Below, piece by piece: positions 40,776 through 51,292 of a DNA stretch of 64,000 nt; within the stretch, counting starts at the first letter, position 1, and each line of letters begins with the position of its first letter. This DNA is from Orientallactaga sibirica. Taxonomy: Eukaryota > Chordata > Mammalia > Rodentia > Dipodidae. Where the stretch lies: NCBI GenBank assembly GCA_036365145.1, contig JAEOAD010002279.1:2537001-2601000 (forward strand), given 5' to 3'. A program made the position numbers and the translations under genes. Below the pieces are notes generated by a model, which had not been told where the DNA came from, made no database searches, and saw only the letters and a program-made list of their open reading frames with translations.

Positions 40776-40792
40776 AGTAATTTTTGGATCAC

Positions 40793-40990
40793 AATTTTAT
40801 TGATTTATTTCTCTGAGAAAGAGAGAAGTAGAGAGAGAATGGGCATGCCAGGGCCTTCAGCCACTGCAGATGAACTCCAGATGCATGTGCCACCTTGTGC
40901 ATCCGGCTTATGTGGGTCCTGGGGAATTGAATCTGGGTCCTTAGGCTTCAAAAGCAAGTGCCTTGACTGCTAAGCCATCTCTCCAGCCCC
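40793..40990 (-). mobile_element. DIP SINE
   Basis: Antisense. tggatcacaatttta and tagatcactatttta flank it. Confidence 0.9.
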
Positions 40991-41014
40991 TAGATCACTA
41001 TTTTATTATATTTA

Positions 41015-41367
41015 TTTATTTGTATTTAAGATTTTATTTTTATTTATTTATTAGAAACAAAGAGAGGTCGAGAGAGAAAAAGAGTGAGAATGGGCATGCC
41101 AGGGCCTCCAGCCACTGGAACTCCAGCCATGTGCCACCATGCCATCTGCATGGGACTGGAACTCCAGACACATGTGCTTAACCATGTGCCATCTGCCCAT
41201 TTTATTATTATTATTATTCTTTAACATGGGACCTGGAGAATTGCCAGTGGCCTCTCAGCCACTGTGGTCCTTAGGCTTGTGGGCATCGTGACAGGCATGC
41301 TTTTGCATCTTAACCACGGGTTTTGTTGGGCTTCACAGCCAGGCTCCTTCTCATCTCTCCAGTCCCC
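41015..41367 (-). mobile_element. scrambled DIP SINE
   Basis: Normal tail and GA block, after which body modules occur out of order and more than once: ctggaactccag at 41116 and 41155, and catgtgcca at 41130 and 41183. It also holds an ATT run. It ends normally at catctctccagtcccc. Confidence 0.75.
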
Positions 41368-41410
41368 ATTTTACTTGAGAAGAGAATATTATTATTATTC
41401 TTTGAGAAAT

Positions 41411-41528
41411 TGACACAGCCTTTAATCCCAGCACTGGGAGGCAGAGAGAGGATCGCTGAGAGAGACCCTGAGACTACATAGTGAATTCCAGGTCAGCCTG
41501 GACCAGAGTAAGATCCTACCTTGCAAAC

Positions 41529-41560
<32 letters not shown>
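41411..41560 (+). mobile_element. B1 SINE, 5' part missing
   Basis: Begins at cctttaatcccagcactgg with several short deletions and ends in a 31-base A run. Confidence 0.82.
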
Positions 41561-41561
<1 letters not shown>

Positions 41562-41830
41562 AATGGGGCTCTCAGCCTTACTGAGCTAAATGAAGCTCCT
41601 TGAACTGTTCTTTATTCTGAATATGAGGCTTTGTAAAATGAAGATGATTGTAGTAGTATGTATTGTATGGCAACATTGTGAGATTTATATGAGTTACTTT
41701 GTGAAAACATTAAGACAACATATGGCTCAGAATTGAAGTAAATATACACATATGCATAATATACACACATATGGCATATATGTAGACTATATGTGTGTGT
41801 ACATATATTACACACAGTCACACACACACG
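41561..41830. other. AT-rich single-copy with TA/CA runs
   Basis: Alternating TA and CA tracts from 41740. No gene signal. Confidence 0.5.
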
Positions 41831-41831
41831 C

Positions 41832-42168
41832 TGTTGGCAGGAAAACACCTGGCAGAAAACCAAGATCAGCTTGTGGGGAATAAAAGGGTTTATTTTGGTT
41901 TACAGACTCCAGGGGACGCTCCATGATGGCAGGGGAAAACGATGACATGAGCAGAGGGTGGACATCAGCCCCTGGCCAACATCAGTGGACAACAGGAACA
42001 GGAGAGTATGCCCAAACCCTGGCAAGGGGATACTGGCTATAATACCCATAAGCCCGCCCCCAACAATATACTGCCTCCAGGAGGCGTTAATTCCCAAATC
42101 GCCATCAGCTGGGAACCTAGCTTTCAGAACACCTAAGTTTTTGGGGACACCTGAATCAAACCACCACA
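41832..42168 (-). mobile_element. solo LTR, MaLR-type
   Basis: On the minus strand it begins tgtggtggtttgattcagg and carries a ccaaaataaacccttttat polyadenylation-like site. It ends near ctgccaaca. I find no matching 5-base TSD, so one border may have been altered. The internal region is absent. Confidence 0.7.
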
Positions 42169-42187
42169 GATATGATAAGCATAATTA

Positions 42188-42306
42188 TACACCTTATTTT
42201 ATGAAACAGAGCCTCATTATGTAGTTCAGGTTGGCCTTGAAGTTGTTATTCTCCTGCCTCAGCCTCCTGGGAGCTGGGATTATAGCTATGAACCACCAGG
42301 CCTGCA
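42188..42306 (-). mobile_element. old B1-like (PB1-type) element
   Basis: acagagcctcattatgtagt, ctcctgcctcagcctcctgg and gctgggattatagctatgaa form an ancient 7SL-derived SINE, distinct from the modern B1 copies. Confidence 0.7.
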
Positions 42307-42460
42307 GATATTCCATTGTTTTGTCTTGGAACTGATTTGTTTCTTGGGCTCTTCCAGGCAGGACACATGCCTCCCTCCTCTGACCTCTGACCCCAGCATA
42401 GGTGCGTCTACTATAAGAATGCTATCCAATGTGCTTCCATTAATCCATGGCTAAGGAACC

Positions 42461-42816
42461 TGTGGTAGTTTGAATCGATGGCCCCCAATATATTCAGTGT
42501 TTTATTAGTTTGTAGTTTGCATCTGCAGTCACCCGGCTGGAGGCAGCGTCACTGGGTGGATCTTAAGGTGCTGTGGTGGGTTTGAGATTTCAATAGAAAG
42601 ATATGCAAAGTGTGCCTAGCTGGAGTTCCTGAAGTGTGCTGTGCTGTGTGGCTTTTGGCTTGTGTTTTCTCTGAGTTTGGTCCTGTGAAAGCAGGCCAGC
42701 TTCTTCTGCCATAATGGAACTTCCTCTGGATCTGTAAGCTTCTATAAAAATCCCTTCCTTCATCACTGGGCCTGGTCTGGAAGTTCATCTCAGCGAACCT
42801 GAAGCTGTCTGCTACC
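42461..42816 (+). mobile_element. solo LTR, ERVL-MaLR type
   Basis: Same family as 11708-12138 but without the internal tandem duplication. It starts tgtggtagtttgaat and ends gtctgctacc. The 5-base TSD gaacc lies at 42456-42460 and 42817-42821. Confidence 0.85.
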
Positions 42817-42821
42817 GAACC

Positions 42822-43050
42822 CAACCTCATGTCTGTAGGGTCTATGAGCCAATATTATGAGGCTGAAAATCAATTCTTCCATGAACTCTGAAGTGGCAGG
42901 AGATCTGGGACAAGCTGCAGAGATCTGACATGTTAGCCTTCAATGAGGAGAGTTGCTCATCACACCCGAGGGTGCGCTGAGACAGCGAGGCTGTGAAATC
43001 ATCTGCTGTTGACTTGTATCAGTGAAAACCATTTGTCAGTGGTCTGGGGA
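42822..43050. other. single-copy interval
   Basis: Nothing recognised. Confidence 0.5.
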
Positions 43051-43052
43051 AT

Positions 43053-43166
43053 TTGAAGAGGAAGAAGAAGAAGGAGGAGGAGGAGGAGGAGGAGGAAGAG
43101 GAAGAGGAGAAGAAGGAGAAGAAGAAGAAGGAGAAGAAGAGGAAGAAGAAGAAGGAGAAGAAGAAT
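43053..43166. repeat. (GAA/GGA)n purine tract
   Basis: 114 purines of GAA, GGA and GAG triplets. The Glu/Gly-rich open frame is an artefact of the tract. Confidence 0.95.
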
Positions 43167-43395
43167 TAAAAAAAGAACAATGCTTTGTCTCTTCCCACTT
43201 TAAAAATGTAAATGGCTCCAAGGACATGACCTGGGTGCTGAGGGTAATTTCCTAGATGGATGTGGGAATTTCATTTGTCCCAAGTTTCAAGGAAGATAAA
43301 GAAACTAGAAACTGGGAAGCAGATGGTTCTGTGAAGTAAGGGATACATGGACACCCTATTTACCACCCATGGTCTCAGAAGGAACTTCTTTTTTT
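43167..43395. other. single-copy interval
   Basis: Nothing recognised. Confidence 0.5.
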
Positions 43396-43880
43396 GTGTG
43401 TGTGTGTGTGTGGTTACTATTTTATTTTATTTTATTTTATTTTATTTTATTTTATTTTATTTTATTTTATTTGTTTTATTGACAGCTTCCATAATTATAG
43501 TCAATAACCCATGGCAATTCCCTCCCTCCCCCCCACTTTCCCCTTTGCAACTCCTCTCTCCATCACATCCCCTCCCCCTCTCCATCAGTCTCTCTTTTAT
43601 TCTGATGTCATCATCTTTTCCTCCTATTATGAGATAGTATGTATAGGTAGTGTCAGGCACTGTGAGGTCATGGATATCCAGGCCATTTTGTGTCTGGAGG
43701 AGCATGTTGTAAGGAGTCCTACCCTTCCTTTGGCTCTTACATTCTTTCCGCCACCTCTTCCGCAATGGACCCTGAGCCTTGGAAGGTGGGTTTGAGATGT
43801 TTCAGTGCTGAGCACTCCTCCGTCCCTTCTTCTCAGCACCGTGGTGCCTTCTGAGTCATCTCAAGGTCACTGCCATCTGA
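43396..43880 (-). mobile_element. L1 3' end with (TTTTA)n tail
   Basis: A GT run, then a TTTTA array (43418-43475: the poly-A tail in antisense), then ttgacagcttccataattat and the C-rich tract. It covers about 400 bases of L1 3' region and ends near gccatctga. It is 5'-truncated, as is usual for L1. Confidence 0.78.
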
Positions 43881-44249
43881 CAAAAAAGAAACATGACATT
43901 CACAAGCCTGGGACCAGGTCAGGCTGCATCCTTGGCGTGTAGCAGGAGATGCCCCTGCTGTAGAGTGGAGCCAGCCTCGGTGGTACAGTCTGAGGTTCTT
44001 TCAGTAGATGCTCTCTGCCAGGCAATGCTGAGTTCAGAGGTCAGTACAGCTCAAGCATGAGAGAGGGCAGCGGCAGAGTGATGCTGTGGATCCTTGTGTG
44101 ATTCTTTGAAGGCAGTGGCTGTGGTCTTAGACACAAATCCTCAGCCCTTAGTAGGTGTTTGGAGGTAAATGGGTGGCTGAGTAATCAAATTGCACTGTAA
44201 TTGAGCTGTCTAACCCATACATACCATGAACCCTTTGAAGGAAGACACT
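43881..44249. other. single-copy with L2-like relic
   Basis: gattctttgaaggcagtggc and cttagtaggtgtttggaggt at about 44101-44170 follow the order of an L2 3' end. The rest is unrecognised. Confidence 0.45.
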
Positions 44250-44690
44250 GCTCTTTTCTTTTCTTTTCTTTTCTTTTCTTTTCTTTTCTTTTCTTTTCTT
44301 TTCTTTTCTTTTCTTTTCTTTTCTTTTCTCTCCTCTCCTCTCCTCTCCTCTCCTCTCCTCTCCTCTCCCCTCCCCTCCCCTCCCCCCCTCCCCTCCCCTT
44401 CCCTTCCCTTCCCTTTCCCTTTCCTTTCCCTTCCCTTTCCCTTCCCTTTCCCTTCCCTTCCCTTCCCTTTCCTTTCCTTTCCTTTTCCTTTTCCTTTTCC
44501 TTTTCCTTTTCCTTTCCTTTCCTTTCCTTTCCTTTCCTTTTTTCCTTTTCCTTTTCCTTTTCCTTTTCCCTTTCCTTTCCTTTCCTTTCCTTTCCTTTCC
44601 TTTCCTTTCCTTTCCTTTCCTTTCCTTTCCTTTCTTTTTTCTCTTCTCTTCTCTTCTCTTCTCTTCTCTTCTCTTTTCTTTTATCTTTTC
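44250..44690. repeat. 440-base pyrimidine tract
   Basis: Successive blocks of CTTTT, CTCCT, CCCTC, CCCTT, CCTTT/CCTTTT and CTCTT with sharp changes between blocks. Long Phe/Ser/Leu-rich and Lys-rich open frames here are artefacts. Confidence 0.97.
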
Positions 44691-44813
44691 TTTTTCAAGG
44701 TAGGGTTTCACTCTAACCCAGGCCGACCTGGAATTCACTATGCAGTCTCAGGGTGGCTTCGAACTCACGGTGATCCTCCTACCTCTGCCTCCAGCATGCA
44801 CCCCACGCCTGGC
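44691..44813 (-). mobile_element. B1 SINE, short deletion
   Basis: Antisense. tgcctccagcatgcacccca shows loss of gagtgctgggattaaagg. Confidence 0.85.
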
Positions 44814-44924
44814 TCTTTTTCTTATTTATCCTATCTTGCCTTTTCCTAAACTTCTCTCTCTTCACACTGAGTAAACAGCAGACAATGTTAGGTGCTTGAG
44901 TCAAGACTCAGAAAACAATGGTGC

Positions 44925-45168
44925 GGGCTGGAGAGATGGCTTAGCGGTTAAGCGCTTGACTGTGAAGCCTAAGGACTTCAGTTTGAGGCTTGATTCTCCA
45001 GGACCCACGTAAGCCAGATGTACAAGGGGGCGCATGCGTCTGGAGTTCGTTTGCAGTGGCTGGAGGCCCTGGCGCACCCATTCTCTCTCTCTCTCTCCAT
45101 GCCTATTTCTATATCTTTCTCTCAAATAAATAAATAAAAATAAAATAAAATATTGAAAAAAAAAAAAA
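44925..45168 (+). mobile_element. DIP SINE
   Basis: Full body. The B box region is of the gtttgaggcttgattctcc type. agaaaac flanks it. Confidence 0.9.
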
Positions 45169-45284
45169 AGAAAACCAAGTTGCCCACATTGGCTAATTTT
45201 GAACTGTAAGTCAAGTGAAGTGATGTCACTGAAGGGTCTATGATAGAGTGAAAAGAACACTTTACAAGAAATCCTAAGCTTTGG

Positions 45285-45465
45285 GCTTATCCCAGGAATT
45301 TTTATGGTGACCTTGGTCAGCCACTTACTCGACTTGAATCGGTTTTCTTGGAATGACTTGTCAGCTGCACTAATAATATCTAACACACAGGGTGGCTCTG
45401 AAGATTCAACAAGACGCTATACATGAAATGCTTGGCGCGTGAAAAGTGCTCAACTGCAGTTCATT
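45285..45465 (+). mobile_element. MIR SINE relic
   Basis: ggtgaccttggtcagccact, ggttttcttggaatgact and aatgcttggcgcgtgaaaag (near 45427) follow the order of the MIR core and 3' part. Confidence 0.6.
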
Positions 45466-46099
45466 TCCTTTCCCTCAGCGTCACAACGTGGCTTCTGTTT
45501 GATTTGTCACTTAAAAACCAAATTCTGTAGGCCTTTGAGTGTTGGAGACACAGCCTAGGTTGTGTGCTCCATCAGCTGGATGTTGACTGTACCCTTGAAA
45601 CCTGACACTGGACTGGGCCAGGAAGATATGAGCGTTCTCACCACTGATGCTATTCTGAGATCTGACGGCTTTGGAAAAAAAAAAAAAAAAAGATCGCAGC
45701 TGACCCCCATGTAGATACACACCAGCCATGGTCTGGAAGAGAGTGCCAAAACCTCCACCAGTGCCATCTGGAAAGGATTCAGCATGCTGTGAAGCCGGGC
45801 ATTCAAATGCTATTATTTTAATGCCAACATAAGACTTTACTCAGGAAGTTGCAAAAAGGGAAGGAAAAAAAAAATCAGCTCTCACAGCAATGAGCTCCAA
45901 GGGAATGGCAAAGTTCTCCAGTTGTGCTGTGTGCTTGCATTCAACAGTTATGAAGATGGGAAGAAGGCGCGTTCGTCCGAAAAGTCAAAGTGATGCCGGA
46001 GTCTCAAATAACTTCAATTTTACAAAAGACTTAAAGCAGCAAAGTCTCATTATTGTATTTATGCCCCACGTTAGCAGTGGGCTTTCTAAATCCTTCTTC
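45466..46099. other. single-copy interval
   Basis: About 630 bases with a 16-base A run at 45674 and no recognised repeat. Confidence 0.55.
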
Positions 46100-46320
46100 T
46101 TTTTTTTTTTAATTTATTTTTATTTATTTATTTGAGACACAGAGAAGGGGACAGAGAGAGAAAGAGAGAATGGGCATGCCAGGGCCCTCAGCCACTCCAA
46201 ATTAACTCCAGACGCATGCATCACCATGTGCATCTGGCTTATGTGGGACCTGGAGAATCGAACTGGGGGTCCTGAGGCTTTGCAGGCAGACACCTTAACC
46301 ACTAAGTCATCTCTCCAGCC
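46100..46320 (-). mobile_element. DIP SINE (composite with B1)
   Basis: Antisense. ctaaatccttctt (46087) and ctaagtccttctt (46489) bracket DIP plus B1. Confidence 0.9.
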
Positions 46321-46486
46321 TTTTATTTATTTATTTATTTTTTTGCTTTTTGAGGTAGGGTCTCATTGTAACTCAGGCTGACCTGGAATTCACTATGTAG
46401 TCTCAGGGTGGCCTTGAACTCACAGTGATCCTCCTACCTCTGCCTCCTGAGTGCTGGGATTAAAGGCGTGCGTCACCACGCCTGGC
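46321..46486 (-). mobile_element. B1 SINE
   Basis: Antisense and complete, with TTTA tail touching the DIP head. Confidence 0.9.
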
Positions 46487-46501
46487 TCCTAAGTCCTTCT
46501 T

Positions 46502-47028
46502 GCAGGAAATGGGCCAAGGCCACCCTGGCACTTCCACCTGGTAATAACACACGTCCTGTCTTCACGCATGTCGTTATCCAGGTAATTCGCATGGGCCCTA
46601 CCAACTTCATGGCGTGAGGACATACAGTCGTATGGTGGGGCTTGAAGGAGACAGACCGGAAGCACCAGTGAGCCATATGGAAGGGAGGGTTCAGATTCAC
46701 GTGGTATCGGGGAAAGTGGAGTGAATAGAATTTGGGTACTGGTGGGGTGTGGGATAGAGGGGAAAGGGGGAAGTGTAGGTGATATCTTGGATTTTGCTTT
46801 CTGATTGGATCACGAGGGAAAGACTGTGAGATTCACTGGAAAAAAAAAAGATGTTCTCATTTCGTGGCATGATTAACTTATTCTCAAATACAGCCGGGGG
46901 GGGGTATATTAAATAAGCAGTTGATGGTATAGATGTGGATCTTGAGGAAGAGAGGACCTAGAAATAAGTGGTCAGTGGTCATCAGGTCAGAAGTAATTGT
47001 TTAAGGGAAGGGAGTAAAAAATAAATCA
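46502..47028. other. single-copy interval
   Basis: About 530 bases, purine-rich from 46690. Nothing recognised. Confidence 0.55.
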
Positions 47029-47262
47029 GGGGGCTGGAGAAATGGCTTAGCAGTTAAGGCGTTTGCCTTCGAAGCCAAAGGACCCAGGCTTGATTCCCCA
47101 GGACCCACGTTAGCCAGATGCACAAGGGGGCGCATGCGTCTGGAGTTCGTTTGCAGTGGTGGGGGGCCCTGGTGTGCCCATTTTCTCTCTCTCCCTCTCT
47201 CTCTCTGCCTCTTTCTCTCTCGGTCTCTCAAATAAATAAATCAATAAGTTTTTTTTAAAAAC
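47029..47262 (+). mobile_element. DIP SINE
   Basis: Full body from gggctggagaaatggctta, with tail aaataaataaatcaataag. Confidence 0.9.
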
Positions 47263-47287
47263 ATAAAGAAATCAAGAAAGCATGACT

Positions 47288-47448
47288 TTCTTTTTATTTT
47301 TGTTTTTGTTTTTCGAGGTAGAGTCTCACTCTAGCTCAGGCTGACCCGAATTCACTCTGTAGTCTCAGGGTGGCCTCAAACTCATGGTGATCCTCCTACC
47401 TCTGCCTCCCAAGTGCTGGGATGAAAGGCGTGCGCCACCACACCCGGC
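47288..47448 (-). mobile_element. B1 SINE
   Basis: Antisense and complete, ending caccacacccggc. Confidence 0.9.
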
Positions 47449-47449
47449 A

Positions 47450-47848
47450 CAGGAAAGTATAACATTTATCAAGTCTTGGTAAGGCTAATAAACCGAGATA
47501 CTTATGCAATGATAATGAAGTAAAAATTGATGCAAATAGTTCGAAAAAGTATTTTTCAGTTGCCTAGTAGACATATGCAAACCCTTTCACCCAGGAATAT
47601 CAGCCCTGGATTCGTATTGTAGAAAATGTCAGAGAAGCCAGGCGAGGTGGTTCACACCTTTCATCCCAGCACTCGGGAGGCAGAGGTAGGAGGATCACTG
47701 TGAGTTCAAGGCCACCCTGACACTACATAGTAAATTCCAGGTCAGCCTGGGCTACATAGAGTGAGACCCTACCTCAAAACAAACAAAAAAAAAAAGTATT
47801 GAGTAAAGCAAATTAGCACTAATGAAATAGCCATTTAAGAAAGTAAGT
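47450..47848 (+). mobile_element. L1 ORF2 3' relic split by B1
   Basis: cttggtaaggctaataaacc and tgcaaaccctttcacccagg followed by gaatatcagccctgg recall the C-terminal part of L1 ORF2. It is decayed, and a B1 interrupts it at 47637-47795. Confidence 0.6.
47637..47795 (+). mobile_element. B1 SINE
   Basis: Complete B1 (gccaggcgaggtggttcac) within the L1 relic. Confidence 0.9.
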
Positions 47849-47925
47849 AGGGATGGAGAGATTGCTTAATGGTTAGGCCACTTGTCTGCAAAGCCAAAGG
47901 ACCCAGGTTCGATTCCCCAGGACCC
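47849..47925 (+). mobile_element. DIP SINE head, fused to B1
   Basis: The DIP runs normally to ttcgattccccaggaccc, then switches to antisense B1 (tggaatttactatgtagtg). Confidence 0.85.
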
Positions 47926-48029
47926 TGGAATTTACTATGTAGTGTCAGGGTGACCTCAAACTCACAGCGATCCTCCTACCTCTGCCTCCCAACTGCTGAG
48001 ATTAAAGGCATGTGCCACCATGCCTGGCT
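47924..48029 (-). mobile_element. B1 SINE, tail lost, fused to DIP head
   Basis: The antisense B1 lacks its T tail and first third. The fusion point shares the short word cctgg/ccctgg between both elements. Confidence 0.85.
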
Positions 48030-48230
48030 ATAAATATATATTTTTATATCATTTACTTATTTATTTACTTGCGGGGAGAATGGACACGTCAGGGCCTCCA
48101 ACAGCTGCAAGTGAATTCCAGACACATGTGCCACTTTGTGCAGCTGGCTTACATGAATACTTGGGAATTGAACCTAAGTCCTTTGGCTTTGCAGGCAAGC
48201 ACCTTAACCACTAAGCCATCTTCCCAGCCC
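48030..48230 (-). mobile_element. DIP SINE
   Basis: Antisense. The GA block is nearly absent (cttgcggggagaatggacac). Confidence 0.86.
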
Positions 48231-48333
48231 ACATGCCCCACTTTTTGCGTCTTGCTTTACGTGGGTACTGGGGAACTCCGGTTGTTAGGCTTTATCGGCA
48301 AGTGCTTTAACCCCTGAGCCATCTCTCCAGCTC
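48231..48333 (-). mobile_element. DIP SINE fragment
   Basis: Head half of an older antisense DIP, ending gagccatctctccagctc. Confidence 0.78.
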
Positions 48334-48542
48334 TCTAAGTCTTTGCCTTTGTAATTATAGGGTGCTGAAAATTTCCACTTCTCAGGTCAAACAATGTCGC
48401 TCCATGGCTTTAAACTTTACTGTACTCTTTTGTTACTTTTGAGATAAAGGCTGATGCTTCTGGCTTGACTCCTTAGCTCCTCTTGACTCCAATTCCTTGT
48501 CTACCACTTCCCTTCCTTACAGGCTTTCAAAGCTTGTGGTCT
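48334..48542. other. single-copy interval
   Basis: Nothing recognised. Confidence 0.5.
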
Positions 48543-48732
48543 GGCTAGAGAGATGGCTTAATGGTTAAGGGGCTCACCTGCAAAGCCTGAGGACCCAGGT
48601 TCGATTCCCTAGAACCCACGTAAGCCAGATGCACAAGGTGGCGCATGCATCTGGAGTTCCTTTGCAGTGGCTAGAGGCACTGGCTCGCCCATTCTCTCTC
48701 TCTCTCTCTTTCTCTCTTTCATAAATAAATTG
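48543..48732 (+). mobile_element. DIP SINE
   Basis: Starts ggctagagagatggcttaa. Short A-rich tail. Confidence 0.88.
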
Positions 48733-49222
48733 TGGTTGCCCATCTCTGGACTTTCCCCTTTCACATGTTATTCTGACTATGTGCTACATAAGACTTCACT
48801 CACATGTCGGCTTCTCCCAGGAAATGTTCCGACTTTTCGCTCTTGCTACATTTCTGTTCCAATGGTCCAGGGGAAGACTTGTCTGTGTCCCGTGTACACT
48901 ATGTAGGCAGCATATGCTGCCCTTATTTAACTATGTGGAGATTCTGTCTATACTATATTCTTCACGTTGAGCCAATGGATTATTTGCATCTGTATTTCCC
49001 ACGCCCAGAGCATTCTGAGGGTATGTCATTAAATAGTTATTAAAAGCTCAGACCCATGAGTCACGTAATTTCACAGCTTATGCAAAACAACTTCTTCCCG
49101 ATTATCTTTTAGCAGAAACAAGCATTCCTGTGCACCCTCTCCTGCAGCCCAGTGCTTAGTTGGAGCTCAGAGAAAGGATTTAGGGCATGAATCTGCATGT
49201 CATGGAGACAGCCAGTGGGACT
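48733..49222. other. single-copy interval
   Basis: About 490 bases without recognised repeats. Three overlapping short frames, none convincing. Confidence 0.55.
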
Positions 49223-49385
49223 TCTTTTTTTTTTTTTTTTTTTTTCCGAGGTAAGGTCTCGCTCTAGCCCAGGCTGACCTGGAGCTTACTCTGTATTCTC
49301 AGGGTGGCCTCGAACTCCCGGCGATCCTCCTACCTCTGCTTCCTGAGTGCTGGGATTAAAGGCGTGCGCCACCATGCCCGGCTCG
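49223..49385 (-). mobile_element. B1 SINE
   Basis: TSD gtgggacttcttttt lies at 49208-49222 and 49386-49400. Confidence 0.93.
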
Positions 49386-49485
49386 GTGGGACTTCTTTTT
49401 AATTCCTCTGGATCTTGATCTTGTGAACTTGGGTGCATCTCCACCTCATTCCTTTTCCACATCAAAAAAAAAAAATTAGGAATGA

Positions 49486-49861
49486 GGGCTGGAGAGATGG
49501 CTCAGTGGTTAAAGAACTTGCCTGTGGCTGGGCATGGTGGAGCACGCCTTTAATCCCAGCACTTGGGAGGCAGAGGTGGGAGGATCGCCGTGAGTTCAAA
49601 GCTACCCTGAGACTACATAGTTAATTACAGGTCAGCCTGGGCCAGAGTGAGACCCTACCTCGAAAAACCAAAAAAAATAATAAAAATAAAATAAAATAAA
49701 GTTGCCTGCGAAGTCCAACAACCCTGGGTTCAATTCCTCAGGACCCATGTAAAGCCAGATGCACTGAGTGGCACATGCAGCTAGAGTTCGTTTGCAGCAG
49801 CTGGAGGCCCTGGAGTGCCCATTCTTATTCTCTCTCTCCTTGCAAATAAATAAATTTTTTT
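49486..49861 (+). mobile_element. DIP SINE interrupted by B1
   Basis: TSD aaaaattaggaatga lies at 49471-49485 and 49862-49876. The DIP breaks at cttgcctg (49524) and resumes at ttgcctgcgaagtccaac (49702). Confidence 0.94.
49525..49701 (+). mobile_element. B1 SINE inside DIP
   Basis: Complete B1 with AAAAT tail. The DIP target word ttgcctg is duplicated at 49518-49524 and 49702-49708. The order is DIP first, B1 later. Confidence 0.93.
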
Positions 49862-50070
49862 AAAAATTAGGAATGATGAAACTTACCCTAGGTTTTTTTT
49901 ATTTTGCAAGTTAAGTGATAAAGCCTGCAGTTCGAGAACTGTTGCATTATAAGTAATTAAGTAGATCTTGCACCAAAATGGGCCAGAGGTGCTCAGATCT
50001 GAAGAACCTGAACATGCTGTTTTGGAGAGAATCCATGAGGCATAGAGATCATATCAGAAAGACGTGGTGC

Positions 50071-50290
50071 GGGGGCTGGAGAGATGGCTTAGCGGTGAAG
50101 GCGCTTGCCTGCGAAGCCTAAGGATCCTGGTTCGATTCTCTAGGTCCCACGTAAGCCAGATGCGCATGGTGGTGCATGCGTCTGGAGTTTGTTTGCAGTG
50201 GCTAGAAGCCCTGGCATGTCCGTTCTCTCTCTCTCTCTCCCTCTCTGTCTCTAATAAATAAATAAAAATAAAATCTTAAAAAAGAAAAGA
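50071..50290 (+). mobile_element. DIP SINE
   Basis: Close to consensus (gggggctggagagatggctt, agcggtgaaggcgcttgcct). agaaagac flanks both ends. Confidence 0.91.
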
Positions 50291-50299
50291 AAGACACGG

Positions 50300-50924
50300 G
50301 GACTCTGACAGAACACAGCTTTCTCCCTACCCTCTCTTTCTCCCAGAACCTTCTAGCCACATCTGGCCCATGGACTCAAGGTGAAATTAATTTGTTACTT
50401 TCACCCCTTTAACATCTGTCTCTGTCAAAGCAAGCCCCAGGCTACTGGGCGGGTGGAGGGGGGAGGCGCAGATCAGCACAAGCGTTGACCATCTGCCCAG
50501 GGAGACCCCGAGAATAGTACTGGCTCAGGAATGGGGGCCTGGGGATGAGGGGAAGCCATTCCAGAATGTCATGTGGAAATACTTTGGTTGAATGAGATAG
50601 CCAAGCCTGGGCCAGGGCTACCTCTGAGTATGAAGGCAGATTGCAAGCTTTTGCCTTGCACACAGCAACAAGGAGAAGACAAAACAAACATGCTTGGTTC
50701 CTTCTTCATCTCAAGTGGAAAATTGTGTGAGCAGCCACGCTGGATAGTAACCAGCAGATTAGGAGCGAGCGCTATGGCTTAGATACGGTCTGAGCGCATC
50801 TGCCAAAGGTTGTGTGGAGTGGAAGGCTGGGGGTGATCTGAACCTTCACAAGGGAGGGCCTGGCGAGAGGTATTGGGTGGTCACGAGGATTAATGGGGAA
50901 ATCTCACAGGGCGCCTGCTAAGTT
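50300..50924. other. single-copy interval
   Basis: About 620 bases. It may include the diverged upstream part of the LTR relic that follows. Confidence 0.45.
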
Positions 50925-51165
50925 TCTGTGAGAATGATTGTTGTAAAAAGACTAACTTCCTATTCACCAAATGATCTCTTCCATATGAACGCCTGCTATT
51001 ACCATACCATCTGCACGAGGCCCTCACACATGGTAAAATCAATGGGGTCACCTGAACTTAAACTTTTATCCCCACAAACTGTGAGCCAAATAAATCTTTT
51101 CTTTACAAACTCTCCAGCCTCAAGGCATTATATGATAGCAACAGTGAACAGACTAAAACAACACA
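50925..51165 (+). mobile_element. MaLR/MST-type LTR relic
   Basis: gatctcttccatatgaacgc, aactgtgagccaaataaatc and tagcaacagtgaacagacta follow the order of the 3' half of an old MaLR LTR. The left border is unclear. Confidence 0.6.
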
Positions 51166-51292
51166 CGATCTTTCACTTTGTAAAAGTAATGATTCACTGT
51201 CTCCTTTGATCCTCGTGCCTGGACTGTAGAGTGGATAGGAGTGGCAGTTCAACCTAATTAGCTAGCTAAGGAAAAAAATATTCTAGGAAGGG

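Noticed and set aside
11708..42816. Full-length endogenous retrovirus between the two related solo LTRs
   Set aside because: The LTRs have different 5-base TSDs (atgtg and gaacc) and lie 30 kb apart with no retroviral internal sequence, so they are independent solo LTRs.
44148..44849. Open frames of 171-207 codons, Phe/Ser/Pro-rich or Lys/Arg/Glu-rich
   Set aside because: They are artefacts of the C/T tract at 44250-44690, extended into a B1.
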